Positions 18,884-28,186 of a stretch of 64,000 bases of DNA are shown piece after piece (positions within the stretch are counted from its first letter, which is position 1; each line of letters begins with the position of its first letter). Below the pieces are notes generated by a model, which was given only the letters and a program-made list of their open reading frames with translations, was not told the DNA's origin and did no database searches. A program made the position numbers and the translations under genes. This DNA comes from G963692885 sp964658655 (GTDB lineage: Bacteria; Acidobacteriota; Terriglobia; Terriglobales; Acidobacteriaceae), in contig CAZZZL010000002.1 of NCBI GenBank assembly GCA_964658655.1, forward strand, positions 138,608-202,607, written 5' to 3'.

Positions 18884-21154
18884 TTGAACCCACGACCGGA
18901 CGAAACCGACGGACGGGAGCGGCGCCAACGGCCAGGCAATTTTCAGCCTCCGGTTACCAAGCCTCCTCAACGACCTCGGCGGCCACCACCGCCAGGCAAT
19001 AAGCCTGCGCGGCGACAAGCCACAGTGCCGGTTGCAAAACGGCGACTTGTCAATCGCATCACTCTGGGCGCGCTCATTTTTCTGGCAATGACGACTGGCT
19101 GCCTGACGGGGCTGATGCTGGTCTACTCAGTTGACCTGCCCCAGATCGCGGACCTGCAGCGCTACCATCCGGATACGACCACGGAAGTTTATGACGCGCA
19201 CGGGCGATCGTTTGGATCGTTCGCGCTTGAGCGACGGGTGGTGGTGCCGTATTCCTCTTTCTCCCCGCTGCTGCGCGAGGCGGTCATCTCAATCGAAGAC
19301 AAAAACTTCGAGAGCCACTGGGGAGTAAATACTTTCCGCGTTGCCGGTTCGATCTATCATGACCTTGCCTCGAAGGGCCGTGCACAGGGTGCGTCGACGC
19401 TGACGATGCAACTGGCGCGCAACCTTTTTCTGTCTTCAGAGCGGACGTTTGGACGCAAGCTACAGGAAGTTTTTCTCTCTATTCAGATTGAGCGGAAGTT
19501 TACCAAGCAGCAGATTTTTTCGCTGTATGCGAATCAAATCTACCTGGGCCACGGCGTGTATGGATTTGAGGCCGGCTCAGAGTATTTCTTTTCGAAGCAT
19601 GTGAGCGAGGTCAATCTGCCTGAAGCGGCGCTGCTGGCCGGATTACCAAAAGGGCCGGTGGGTTATTCGCCGCTGCTCTATCCCGACCGTTGCCTGCGCC
19701 GTAGAAATCTTGTGTTGAGCAGTTTGGAAGATGATGGTGTCATCACGAAGGCCGCAGCGGATGAGGCGAAGGCTGCGCCGCTTGGACTGCATCTGCCAGA
19801 GCCTTCAAATAGTATTGCGCCGTGGTTTATCGAAGAGGTGCGCCGTGAACTGGAACGCAAGTTCGGCGCGGACCAGGTCCATCAATCAGGCATGCGTATC
19901 TATACGACGCTGGATCTCGACCTGCAGCAGACCGCGAATAAGGCCGTGCAGCAGGGGCTTGCTGCCTATGAGCGCCGCAAGGGCTGGCACGGACATCTTC
20001 TGAATGCTCTGACGATGGGTAATACCATCGAGCAATTCAAACATCCGGACTGGGCCGCGCCCACTGCACCAGGCGGCTACGTACACGCATTGGTCGTGGG
20101 TGTGCTGCCAGGGCGGGTCACAGCACGGGCAGGTGCGCAAAGGCTGGAGATTCAGCCAGCAGGGTGGGCATGGACGGGCGTGAAGAATGCCGAGGAGCTG
20201 GTGAAAGTCGGCGACATCATTTACGTGCGGGTAGCGGAGGGCAGTGCCAACGAGCCGATTGTCGAGGCAGGGCTTGAACAGGATTCCGGCGCAGAAGGGT
20301 CGCTGATGGCTGTCGATAACAGTTCCGGTGACGTATTGGCAATGGTGGGCGGACGGGACTTTTACCTGTCGCAATATAACCGGGCGACGCAGGCACAGCG
20401 TCAGACAGGATCGTCATTTAAACCATATGTCTACACGGCCGCGGTCGAGGCCGGGGCCACTCCGCAACAGATGATTCTCGACACGCCAGCAACATTTTAT
20501 ACGGCCAGCGGCGCTTACACGCCCCATGACTTTGAGGGCAATTATCTCGGTAGCATTTCTCTGCTGAAGGCCTTTGCCGATTCAAGAAATATTCCGGCGC
20601 TGCGGCTGGCGGAGCAGGTGGGTATGCGCAAGGTGATCGACACAGCGCATCGGTTCGGCGTGACCAGCAACATTCCAAATTATCTGCCGGTCGCGCTGGG
20701 TGCAGTTGAAATCACGCTCGAACAGCAGGTTGGAGCATACAGCGTCTTTCCGAATGATGGCATCCTGGTTGAGCCGCACCTGATCCGCAAGGTAGCTAAT
20801 TCTGATGGCATGACGATGTCACAGGACTCCGCGAAGGTGACAGAGGTGACGACGACGCGGACAGCGCGGACCATGATGACGCTTTTTAAGGAGGCAGTGC
20901 AGAGCGGCACGGCGGTGGAGGCGGCATCGCTTCACCATGCGCTCGGTGGCAAAACGGGAACGACAAGCAGCTATACGGATGCCTGGTTTGTGGGCTTCTC
21001 GCCATCGGTGACTTGCGGTGTGTGGGTCGGTTATGACAGTCGGCAATCGCTTGGCGATAAGGAGACGGGAGCCAAAGCGGCGCTGCCGATCTGGGCTGAT
21101 TTTATGAAAGTCGCCATTGCGAGCAAGCCCGGCGAGCGGTTTCCTGGTGACTGA
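18884..21154 (+). CDS. Bifunctional penicillin-binding protein 1A (class A PBP)
   Basis: A 756-residue inner-membrane enzyme that polymerises and crosslinks peptidoglycan. A Pro/Arg-rich cytoplasmic tail (1-55) precedes one membrane segment (about 58-81). The GT51 glycosyltransferase domain has catalytic Glu138 in ISIEDKNFESHWG and GASTLTMQLARN. The transpeptidase has all three motifs: SSFK with nucleophile Ser510, SRN (567-569) and KTG (690-692). No ATG or GTG exists in frame between the stop of the preceding gene and TTG 18884; a GTG at 19025 would give a shorter tail, so the start is uncertain. The acyltransferase gene downstream overlaps its end. Confidence 0.95.
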   Translation: MNPRPDETDGRERRQRPGNFQPPVTKPPQRPRRPPPPGNKPARRQATVPVAKRRLVNRITLGALIFLAMTTGCLTGLMLVYSVDLPQIADLQRYHPDTTTEVYDAHGRSFGSFALERRVVVPYSSFSPLLREAVISIEDKNFESHWGVNTFRVAGSIYHDLASKGRAQGASTLTMQLARNLFLSSERTFGRKLQEVFLSIQIERKFTKQQIFSLYANQIYLGHGVYGFEAGSEYFFSKHVSEVNLPEAALLAGLPKGPVGYSPLLYPDRCLRRRNLVLSSLEDDGVITKAAADEAKAAPLGLHLPEPSNSIAPWFIEEVRRELERKFGADQVHQSGMRIYTTLDLDLQQTANKAVQQGLAAYERRKGWHGHLLNALTMGNTIEQFKHPDWAAPTAPGGYVHALVVGVLPGRVTARAGAQRLEIQPAGWAWTGVKNAEELVKVGDIIYVRVAEGSANEPIVEAGLEQDSGAEGSLMAVDNSSGDVLAMVGGRDFYLSQYNRATQAQRQTGSSFKPYVYTAAVEAGATPQQMILDTPATFYTASGAYTPHDFEGNYLGSISLLKAFADSRNIPALRLAEQVGMRKVIDTAHRFGVTSNIPNYLPVALGAVEITLEQQVGAYSVFPNDGILVEPHLIRKVANSDGMTMSQDSAKVTEVTTTRTARTMMTLFKEAVQSGTAVEAASLHHALGGKTGTTSSYTDAWFVGFSPSVTCGVWVGYDSRQSLGDKETGAKAALPIWADFMKVAIASKPGERFPGD

Positions 21155-22331
21155 TCATGCTCCGCGTATAAGGCGAGATCAGACACGAAGCTGGAACCGT
21201 CTTGATGGCGTGGACTGCCTGCGTGCACTCGCGATTTTCTACGTGCTGATGAATCACGTCAACATGCAATTGCTGTCTGGCCATGTGCCTTATACGAAGG
21301 GCTTACCACCGCAGCTGGTGAGCTCGCTGGTCTGGCAGGGGCAGAATGGTGTGCAAATTTTCTTCGCTGTTTCAGGATTTCTGATTACTTCGACATCGAT
21401 CCGGCGATGGGGCAGTCTTTCGCAGATCCGTATGCGCGATTTCTACCTGATCCGTATCGCGCGTATCGCGCCACTCTTCCTGGCCTTGCTGGTTGTGTTG
21501 AGTGCGCTGCACCTGCTGGGCGTGCAACATTTCGTCATTTCAGAAAAAACCGGTGGGCTGGGGAGTGCGCTGTTTGCCGCGCTGACATTTCACACTGGAT
21601 GGCTCGAGGCAACGCGAGATTATTTGCCCGGCAGCTGGGACATCATGTGGTCGCTGGGGGTTGAAGAGGTTTTCTATCTCGCGTTTCCATTGGCGTGCCG
21701 CATTCTTGCACGTGGCAAGGGATTGTTGTTAGTGCTGGCTGCGCTTATAGCTTTAGGGCCGGTAGCGCGCACGATCTTGACGCAGCACAACCCGGTGTGG
21801 CGCGAATATTCCTATCTCGGCGGGATGGACGCAATCGCGATAGGATGCGTGACGGCGATTCTCATTTCGCGCCGGGATATTTCGAAAAAGATCATGCCGT
21901 TTCTCGCAATAGCAGGACTCGTGCTGATGGCTTTCTGTCTTACCTGTGAGCCGCAGCTTGCGGTACTTGGTCTGCAGAAGAGCGGGTTGGCAATGACCCT
22001 GCTCGCATTCGCGGCATGCCTGGTAATTGTCGCCGCATCTGAGACGAGATGGCAGGTGGCGCGTATGTTCACGCCGCTTCTGGCGTATGGTCGACGCAGC
22101 TACGAGGTGTACCTAACACACATGTTCGTGGTCTTTGCATGCTTCGATGTTTTCGTGAGGTTGGGAAAGCCGGTGCGGCTGGTGCCGTTGCTTTTTATCG
22201 GCGTGATCGGATTGGCAGGCGTGCTCGGCGAGCTGGTCGGAAGGTTCTTTTCGGAACCGGCGAATCGATTGCTGCGATGTCGTCTTGGTGACGGACCGGA
22301 GAAGCTCGGGTCTGTCGTGCAGCAGGTTTAG
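21147..22331 (+). CDS. Acyltransferase 3 family integral membrane protein (OafA/YrhL-like)
   Basis: About 394 residues with around ten predicted membrane helices. The first helix contains LDGVDCLRALAIFYVLMNHV, with the conserved His of the family, and GVQIFFAVSGFLIT follows in the second. These proteins transfer acetyl or other acyl groups onto cell-surface sugars such as O-antigen, capsule or peptidoglycan. GTG 21147 overlaps the PBP1A stop by eight bases; TTG 21117 is an alternative. Its coupling to PBP1A makes a wall or surface-glycan substrate reasonable but unproven. Its stop TAG shares two bases with the stop of the convergent ribF gene. Confidence 0.87.
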   Translation: MTDHAPRIRRDQTRSWNRLDGVDCLRALAIFYVLMNHVNMQLLSGHVPYTKGLPPQLVSSLVWQGQNGVQIFFAVSGFLITSTSIRRWGSLSQIRMRDFYLIRIARIAPLFLALLVVLSALHLLGVQHFVISEKTGGLGSALFAALTFHTGWLEATRDYLPGSWDIMWSLGVEEVFYLAFPLACRILARGKGLLLVLAALIALGPVARTILTQHNPVWREYSYLGGMDAIAIGCVTAILISRRDISKKIMPFLAIAGLVLMAFCLTCEPQLAVLGLQKSGLAMTLLAFAACLVIVAASETRWQVARMFTPLLAYGRRSYEVYLTHMFVVFACFDVFVRLGKPVRLVPLLFIGVIGLAGVLGELVGRFFSEPANRLLRCRLGDGPEKLGSVVQQV

Positions 22332-23281
22332 CCGACCTGCATGAGGCGGAAATATCGCTGCGCAAAGCCAATATCTTTCATGATCTGCACCTTCAGTGCT
22401 TCGGGCGTTGGCCACTTGCGTTCTTCGCGAATGCGCGCCAGGAAGTGCAGCCGCATGGGTGTCTCCTCGCTGAGTTCGATGGGCTCTGCAGCCGGGTTGT
22501 AATCAAGCAGGTAGCTTTCGACAGCGAACGAGTCTTCCCCGAAGGTCGGACGATTGCCAATATTGGTTACTGCGTTGAAGCACCTTCCGCCGACGGCAAG
22601 CTGCGTGACATAGACGCCGTGTGCCGGTAGTAATTCAGGGTAGGCAGCAAGATTGATGGTCGGGACGAGGAGCTTCGCGCCAATGCCGCGTCCACGCGCC
22701 GGTGAAGTGTCCACTGAGAAGCTGCGGCCCAGCATCCAACGCGTACGCCGCAGGTCGCCCGCAGCAATGCGCTCGCGCACCGCACTGCTGCTGACGGTGC
22801 TGCCATGAGCATGCTGCGCGGAATAAACGACGACGCTAAAACCGAGTTCGCGACCGAAGGCCGCAAGCTCCGCTGTGCCTGCACCTGCGTCCTTGCCGAA
22901 TCGAAAATTATCGCCCTCATGTACTTCTACAGCGCGTATGCCGCGAGCCAGCACCTGGTCTGCGAAAGTGTAAGCGGGAGTTTCCGAAAAGGCGCGCGTG
23001 AAGGGCAGCACGACGACCGCATCGATGCCGGTGGTTGCGAGCAGTTCGAGTTTTGAGGCCAGGGGCGTGATGAGCTTGAAGGGAATGTCGGGTCGAAGGA
23101 CGCGGACGGGATGCGGATTAAAGGTGAGAGCGACGGCCCTCGCGTGTCGTCCGCGGGCGCGCTCGAGTACCTGTGCCAGGACGTAGCGATGGCCGTGATG
23201 GACACCATCAAAGTTGCCAATGGCGGCGACCGTTGGTCCAAAATCTGATGGTATCTCGGCGAGGCTATTGAAGATCTGCAT
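22328..23281 (-). CDS. ribF: Bifunctional riboflavin kinase / FMN adenylyltransferase
   Basis: A 317-residue cytoplasmic enzyme that phosphorylates riboflavin to FMN and adenylylates FMN to FAD. The N-terminal nucleotidyltransferase (about 1-185) has AIGNFDGVHHGHRYVL. The C-terminal kinase barrel starts at LGRSFSVDTSPARGRGIG and has the PTINL motif near 225. Length matches the bacterial bifunctional form. Its ATG begins one base after the stop of the PhnP-like gene, so the two are coupled. The 3' end overlaps the convergent acyltransferase gene by four bases, leaving no room for a terminator between them. Confidence 0.96.
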   Translation of the reverse strand: MQIFNSLAEIPSDFGPTVAAIGNFDGVHHGHRYVLAQVLERARGRHARAVALTFNPHPVRVLRPDIPFKLITPLASKLELLATTGIDAVVVLPFTRAFSETPAYTFADQVLARGIRAVEVHEGDNFRFGKDAGAGTAELAAFGRELGFSVVVYSAQHAHGSTVSSSAVRERIAAGDLRRTRWMLGRSFSVDTSPARGRGIGAKLLVPTINLAAYPELLPAHGVYVTQLAVGGRCFNAVTNIGNRPTFGEDSFAVESYLLDYNPAAEPIELSEETPMRLHFLARIREERKWPTPEALKVQIMKDIGFAQRYFRLMQVG

Positions 23282-23282
23282 G

Positions 23283-24083
23283 TCAGAGTTCTATCGGAAT
23301 ACGCAGGCCGTCGTAGGCCAGACGAATAGGCGGCGGAAGTTCCGCGTCTGTTTCCGCGTGCAAGATGTCATGCGACATGTGCGTGAAGTACGCGGCGCGC
23401 GGATGCAATTTTGCGACCCACGCAGAGGCTTCGTCAATGTTGGCATGTGAGGGATGCGGCGTCTTGCGCAGGGCATCAAGGATGACGATTTCGACGCCTT
23501 TGAGCGAGGCGAGACTGGCTTCCGGGATGTGGTTCATGTCGGTCAGATATGCGGCGTTACCGAAGCGAAAACCAGCGACTTCAAGATTGCCATGCATCAA
23601 CGGAATGCGTATGAATCGCGCGCCTGCTATGTCGGCGAAGGCTTCGAGACGATGCAGATCGACGCGTGCTTTATTAGGGTAGGTGGAGTCAGGCGAGAAG
23701 GTGTAGTCGAAGATGCGTTCGAGAATGAGGGCAGTGCTGTCGTCGGCGTAGAGCGGGATTTTCGCCTTGTTGCCGTGTTCATCTTTGGCAAGAAATGTGA
23801 GCGGCCGCAAGTCGTCGAGGCCAAGGATGTGGTCAGCATGCGAATGCGTGTAAAAGACAGCATCGATGTGGCGGATGTGCTCGCGCAGCGCCTGTTCGCG
23901 GAAGTCGGGGCCGGTGTCGATGATGATGCAGTGCTGCTTGCCAGCGTGCTCCCACTCGACGGCGATGGATGGGCGCAGGCGACGGTCGCGCGGATCGGCA
24001 GAGGTGCAGACGCGGCAGGTGCAGCCGAGTGTGGGGACGCCCATTGAGGTGCCACTGCCCAGGATCACGATCGTTGCTTGCAT
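23283..24083 (-). CDS. PhnP-like metallo-beta-lactamase-fold hydrolase
   Basis: A 266-residue MBL-fold protein with the metal motif THSHADH (His80, His82, Asp84, His85). It also has a Cys21-X-Cys23-X2-Cys26 cluster (GCTCRVC), matching the structural zinc site known in E. coli PhnP, a cyclic-phosphodiesterase of phosphonate metabolism. No other phosphonate genes are in the window, so a general cyclic or lipoyl/nucleotide phosphodiesterase role is equally possible. ATG 24083 is used; an in-frame TTG at 24107 lies right after the DUF1844 stop. It sits between the DUF1844 gene and ribF on the same strand, in an apparent operon. Confidence 0.88.
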   Translation of the reverse strand: MQATIVILGSGTSMGVPTLGCTCRVCTSADPRDRRLRPSIAVEWEHAGKQHCIIIDTGPDFREQALREHIRHIDAVFYTHSHADHILGLDDLRPLTFLAKDEHGNKAKIPLYADDSTALILERIFDYTFSPDSTYPNKARVDLHRLEAFADIAGARFIRIPLMHGNLEVAGFRFGNAAYLTDMNHIPEASLASLKGVEIVILDALRKTPHPSHANIDEASAWVAKLHPRAAYFTHMSHDILHAETDAELPPPIRLAYDGLRIPIEL

Positions 24084-24107
24084 GCAGTCGGTCAGGCCGC
24101 GGCGCAA

Positions 24108-24779
24108 TTATGCGCGAAAGCCCGGCTTTCCGCCCATCCCTTGTGCCGCGGGACTTTGCGCCGAGGTGGCGATGGCATTTGTGATCTCGAGGAAGCTCAT
24201 GCGCAGTTCGAAGAGAGCGTTCTGTAGCAGTCGCTGTTCCTCTTCGGTGGTGTTGCCTTTCGTCTTGTCTGCCAGGACTGAGAGCATGTCGATGCTCTGG
24301 CGTGCGCCGAGGATATCGACGCGTGGCTGCTCGCCCGGCTGTGCGCCGGCGCCGAGCTGGATGGCAGCGGTCATATAGAGAGACTGCACGAGACGATCAA
24401 AGGTCATGGGGCCGGCCGCACGGGCCTTGGGATTCTGCTTGGCAACCATTTCATCCAGGGTGCGTGTCGTTTCCTTGTAGGCCGCATGCTGTTCGGCAGC
24501 TTCGGAATCAGTTGGCTCAGGGATCAGGCCATTCTCGTCGTCGCTCTCCCCAGGGTGCGTTGCGGACGGCTCAGTATTCACTGTGGCGCTGGATGGAACG
24601 GGCGCTGCGCTCTGCTGGGGATGGGCAGCCTCATGCGCGGCCTCCTGTGCAGGTGAATCGGCGGGAGGCTGCTCGACCGGTATCTCCGAGGCAGTAACGC
24701 CGGGCCTGAGTTCTCCATCGGTAGTAAATTTTCGGCGGTCGGTGACTGTGAAGAGCGGCGCTTTTTCTGAGTCGGCCAT
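24108..24779 (-). CDS. DUF1844 domain protein
   Basis: A 223-residue predicted cytoplasmic protein. The first ~120 residues are acidic, low-complexity and rich in Ala, Pro and Glu. The C-terminal ~95 residues form the DUF1844 helical domain (TFDRLVQSLYMTAAIQLGAG, then RQSIDMLSVLADKTKGNTTEEE). Function of the family is unknown; members are common in Acidobacteriota and other phyla. It appears to head the operon with the PhnP-like gene and ribF. Confidence 0.85.
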   Translation of the reverse strand: MADSEKAPLFTVTDRRKFTTDGELRPGVTASEIPVEQPPADSPAQEAAHEAAHPQQSAAPVPSSATVNTEPSATHPGESDDENGLIPEPTDSEAAEQHAAYKETTRTLDEMVAKQNPKARAAGPMTFDRLVQSLYMTAAIQLGAGAQPGEQPRVDILGARQSIDMLSVLADKTKGNTTEEEQRLLQNALFELRMSFLEITNAIATSAQSPAAQGMGGKPGFRA

Positions 24780-24840
24780 GAGGAATCCAGTCCTTGAAAG
24801 TTAGGGTGCGTGGTGCTGCTGATCGAGCGAAAGCCGCCGG

Positions 24841-25986
24841 TTAGAAGGGAATGGCCTGCGGTCGATCCAAGGGTGAGGCTACTCCACCATTGTAGGTCAA
24901 TGCCGTGGCGGCGCGCATGGCGTCCACCCGGACGATGCCTATGGCGCGCTGGATCGGACCGGCCGCTGTGTCGATTGAGACTGCACTCGTCAGCCGACCT
25001 ATGATCGTGCCATCTGCCAGAAGCTCTGTGGGCAGCGCGGGTGGCGTGCCTTCCAAAGAGAACTGACGGAGACCTTTATGGACTGCGCCGCGTGAGCGAA
25101 TGCGCTCGACAATTTCCTGCCCCAGGTAGCAGCCCTTGTTGAAGTTGAGTGCGCGCGCCTGGCTGGTTTCCTGCGGCAAGTCCCGGTCATTCAGATCGAC
25201 ACCGTAACGGGGTAGCCCTTCGATGACACGCAGGGCCTCGACCGCTTCTATGCCGCAGGGTGCAGCGCCGCGCTGCACGAGCTCTTTCCAGATAGCTGCT
25301 GCGTCGCCAGGATTGCAGAAAATTTCATAGTGCGGCGCAAGTTCACCCGGCATGGCCACGATGGTGATGTTCAGGCCATCGAAGTCTGCTGCGCTGAACT
25401 GGATCGGGTTTTCGGGGGCGGTGGGCGGGACGGCGACGCCGGAGTCAGCAAGTATCTGTGCGGCTTGTGGACCTGCGAGGCCGATGCTGTAAGAAGATTC
25501 GTGGAGATTCTCCAGGGTCACGTCGTCCATGATGATGAAGCGATCGAGATGGGCGATGATGGCTTCAGCCTGATCTAAAGATGTGTCGAGCAGGAGCCGG
25601 TCCTTCTCGCGATAGACGTAAGCATCACCCTGGATGCGGCCCTGCGCGTTGAGAAGAAAACTGTAATTGCCGGCATGCTCCGGCAGCTGCTGGACGGCGT
25701 TGGTGACCATGCCGCTGAGCCAGCGCAACCGGTCTTCTCCTGTCACCTGGATGCGTGTGCGCCAGCCGAGGTCAAAGACGCCGGAAGCCTGCAAGAGGGC
25801 GCGCACCTCAGCATCGGGTGAGGAGAAACGAGCTATTGTTTCTGTGCTGCAGAAAGTTTTAAGCGGGAGGTCAGGATTGGCGGCCACCAGGGCAGAAGCG
25901 AGCACTGTGGGTGCAATCAAAGGAGAAACTGGTTCTTCCGGAGACGTTGCCGTCGTCGAAACGTCAAAGTTTGAGGCATCACTCAT
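24841..25986 (-). CDS. ygfZ: YgfZ-type folate-binding / Fe-S maintenance protein
   Basis: A 381-residue relative of aminomethyltransferase (GcvT fold) of the YgfZ/IBA57 family, which uses tetrahydrofolate to support certain Fe-S enzymes. The signature KGCYLGQE with Cys286 is intact, followed by the C-terminal barrel domain. The N-terminal folate-binding core begins around FDLGWRTRIQVTGEDRLRWL. I chose ATG 25986 because the open frame further upstream (to 26238) overlaps the divergent protease gene and does not look conserved. The 91-base gap to that gene would hold both promoters; I see no clear boxes. Confidence 0.9.
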   Translation of the reverse strand: MSDASNFDVSTTATSPEEPVSPLIAPTVLASALVAANPDLPLKTFCSTETIARFSSPDAEVRALLQASGVFDLGWRTRIQVTGEDRLRWLSGMVTNAVQQLPEHAGNYSFLLNAQGRIQGDAYVYREKDRLLLDTSLDQAEAIIAHLDRFIIMDDVTLENLHESSYSIGLAGPQAAQILADSGVAVPPTAPENPIQFSAADFDGLNITIVAMPGELAPHYEIFCNPGDAAAIWKELVQRGAAPCGIEAVEALRVIEGLPRYGVDLNDRDLPQETSQARALNFNKGCYLGQEIVERIRSRGAVHKGLRQFSLEGTPPALPTELLADGTIIGRLTSAVSIDTAAGPIQRAIGIVRVDAMRAATALTYNGGVASPLDRPQAIPF

Positions 25987-26077
25987 GGCAGAAACACTGC
26001 TTAGATTATAGCCTTGCAGCAAGGCCCGGTTCGTCGTCAGCGAGCAGCAGGGGCATAGATGAAGGGATGTCTTCCTG

Positions 26078-27646
26078 ATGAAGAAGAAGTTCGGCTGTTT
26101 CGCGACTGGACTTTCTATCGTGTTGCTCTCCGGCTCGTGCGGTGGGGGGATGGCGCAGGCAGTGAACACGCCGCCGGCAGGGAACGCGCAGCCGCCCGCG
26201 AGTGCCCCAGCCACTCCGAAAAAAGAGACGCGCATCACCGGCGACCAGGCGAAAGAGCTCTTCCGCTCGGTGGACCAGATTACGCAGTTCGCGAGCCAGG
26301 ATACGGGATATGCGTCGAAGGGAAGCGTGAAGCGGAAACTGGTTACGCGCGACGAAGTCGAGCGTTATATCACTGAGAAATTTCACGAAGACAAGGACAC
26401 GCAGAAGGTCGAGCGATCGGAGATTGTGCTGAAAAAGTTTGGCCTGCTCGATCGCGATTTTCAACTTGAGCCATTTCTCGTAAGCCTGCTGAAGGAGCAG
26501 GTTGCCGGTTACTACGACAGCAAGACAAAAACGGTCAACCTGCTGGACTGGATTACTCCCGACGAGCAGAAGCCAGTCCTCGCGCATGAACTGACACACG
26601 CGCTGCAGGATGAGCATGTCGACCTGGAGAAGTGGGGAGACAAGAGTGTGGAAGGCCTGTCGCGGAATGCCGAGAGCGACAACCAGCATGTGCTATCGGA
26701 TGAGAACGACACCGCACGCGATGCTGTCGTCGAGGGCCAGGCGATGGCCGTGTTCGTGGACTGGGGATTGAAAGACCGCAAGATGACCATCCGCAACTTG
26801 CCGAATATTGAGGCTGCCGATGCTTCGGAAGACGCGACGTCTGCTGCGGATTCGCCGGTGCTGGCGCGTGCGCCCCTGGTGCTGCAGCAGCAATTGCTTT
26901 TCCCTTACAAAGAAGGGCTCAATTTTGAGCAGGTGCTGTTGCAGGACAAGGGTACGGGGGCAGCGTTTGCCGGGACGCTCGATCGTCCGCCCTCGACCAC
27001 ATACGAGGTGATGAACCCCAAGGCATATGAAGCGGGAAAGACCGGTACGGTGCTGCGCATGCCGGATATCCATCCGCTGATTGACGTGCAGTATGAGCCG
27101 TATGATGTGGGCGCGATGGGCGAGCTGGACGTGCGGATGGTCGCCGAACTGTTTGGAGGCAGGCCGATAGGCGCGGCGATTGCGGAGCAGTGGGACGGCG
27201 GCTTGTACTACGCGGCGCAAAGCAGGGACGCGAAGACGCCGGAGCAGAAGGCAAAGACCAGTTCAGTAGCGCTCTTTTATCTGTCGCAGTGGAAGACGGA
27301 AGCAGCCGCGCAGAAGTTCGCAATGCTCTACGCGTCTTCGCTGAATCGAAAATATTCGTCAGTCAAAAGGGATGACGCCGAGTCTTCGGGAACGCGTGAG
27401 AGTGTTTACCAGACCGAAGAGGGGCCGGTGCTGATCGCAGTCGCGGGGAAGGAAGTTTTTGTGAGCGAAAGCTTCGACCTGGCATTAGCGCGCAAGCTGC
27501 AGATTTTGCTGGTGAGTGCGCAAAGCAATGGTGAACAGGAAGATGCCCGGCTGGGTGCGCCGAAGCTTGTAAGGCCGGAGTTGACGGCCTGGTTGAGCCG
27601 CTATCTTTGCGGGTACGGCGTCATGCGTGCAGCACTGCGGCACTGA
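26078..27646 (+). CDS. Secreted zinc metalloprotease-like protein (HExxH)
   Basis: A 522-residue exported protein with a signal sequence and possible lipid-attachment Cys21 (LLSGSC, imperfect lipobox). A Pro/Ala-rich linker (30-48) leads to a helical domain with the zinc motif HELTHALQDEH (His170, Glu171, His174). A third ligand could be Glu219 in DAVVEGQA, the gluzincin arrangement. The C-terminal half has no assignment I recognise, although QWKTEAAAQKFAMLYASSL resembles a repeated fold of surface proteins. The family is a widespread uncharacterised metallopeptidase-like group. It is a single gene, divergent from ygfZ; target unknown. Confidence 0.75.
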   Translation: MKKKFGCFATGLSIVLLSGSCGGGMAQAVNTPPAGNAQPPASAPATPKKETRITGDQAKELFRSVDQITQFASQDTGYASKGSVKRKLVTRDEVERYITEKFHEDKDTQKVERSEIVLKKFGLLDRDFQLEPFLVSLLKEQVAGYYDSKTKTVNLLDWITPDEQKPVLAHELTHALQDEHVDLEKWGDKSVEGLSRNAESDNQHVLSDENDTARDAVVEGQAMAVFVDWGLKDRKMTIRNLPNIEAADASEDATSAADSPVLARAPLVLQQQLLFPYKEGLNFEQVLLQDKGTGAAFAGTLDRPPSTTYEVMNPKAYEAGKTGTVLRMPDIHPLIDVQYEPYDVGAMGELDVRMVAELFGGRPIGAAIAEQWDGGLYYAAQSRDAKTPEQKAKTSSVALFYLSQWKTEAAAQKFAMLYASSLNRKYSSVKRDDAESSGTRESVYQTEEGPVLIAVAGKEVFVSESFDLALARKLQILLVSAQSNGEQEDARLGAPKLVRPELTAWLSRYLCGYGVMRAALRH

Positions 27647-27741
27647 TGGAAATGGCGCTGTGTGACAGTTGAATTTTGCCCCCAGGCTGTACGTTGAAGG
27701 GTCTTTCAGGCTAAGTGGTTCCTGGAAGTGGAGAAGATCGA

Positions 27742-28041
27742 ATGCTCTTGATCATCGGAACGTTAAGACTTGCTGCGGACCAGTTGGATGCTGCACGACC
27801 CAGTATGGCCCTCATGATTGAGGCGAGCAGAGCGGAAGCCGGTTGTCTGGAATATTCATATGCCGAGGATGTGCTTGATTGCGGTCTCATCCACGTAAAG
27901 GAATGCTGGAGAGATCGGATCTCTCTCAACGAGCATTTTAGGTCCGATCACATAGCTGCCTGGCGGGATAGATGGCCTGCTCTCGGCATCGGGGAACGAC
28001 GCCTGCACCTGTTCGATGTAAGAGAGTCAGAGCCAATCTGA
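27742..28041 (+). CDS. Antibiotic biosynthesis monooxygenase (ABM) domain protein
   Basis: A 99-residue single-domain protein of the dimeric alpha+beta barrel ABM family. Typical pieces are the N-terminal strand LLIIGTLRL, the helix-turn around SRAEAGCLEYSYAED, and ECWRDRISLNEHFRSDHIAAW, ending in a beta strand. Such proteins act as cofactor-free oxygenases or quinol/aldehyde-modifying enzymes and are often stress-related. ATG 27742 has GGAG eight bases upstream; an in-frame GTG at 27715 is less likely. It stands alone between the protease and mtnP genes. Confidence 0.85.
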   Translation: MLLIIGTLRLAADQLDAARPSMALMIEASRAEAGCLEYSYAEDVLDCGLIHVKECWRDRISLNEHFRSDHIAAWRDRWPALGIGERRLHLFDVRESEPI

Positions 28042-28186
28042 ACCTGCGAACTATTCAGGGTCGCTGCCGTACTTTAAGTGCGCCATTGTCGAAATCGCGG
28101 GATGTCACGAACACGTTCTTCCCCGTTTATACTTAACGTTTGCGAGGTGTTTCGCCGCATCATCCATCTAAAGGGAGCTTGATTCA

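Noticed and set aside
25987..26238. N-terminal extension of YgfZ
   Set aside because: The extension overlaps the divergent protease gene and its residues look like non-coding translation; YgfZ proteins start near 25986.
28128..28133. TATACT as a firm mtnP promoter
   Set aside because: No acceptable -35 element at 16-18 bases, so it is only mentioned in the mtnP entry.
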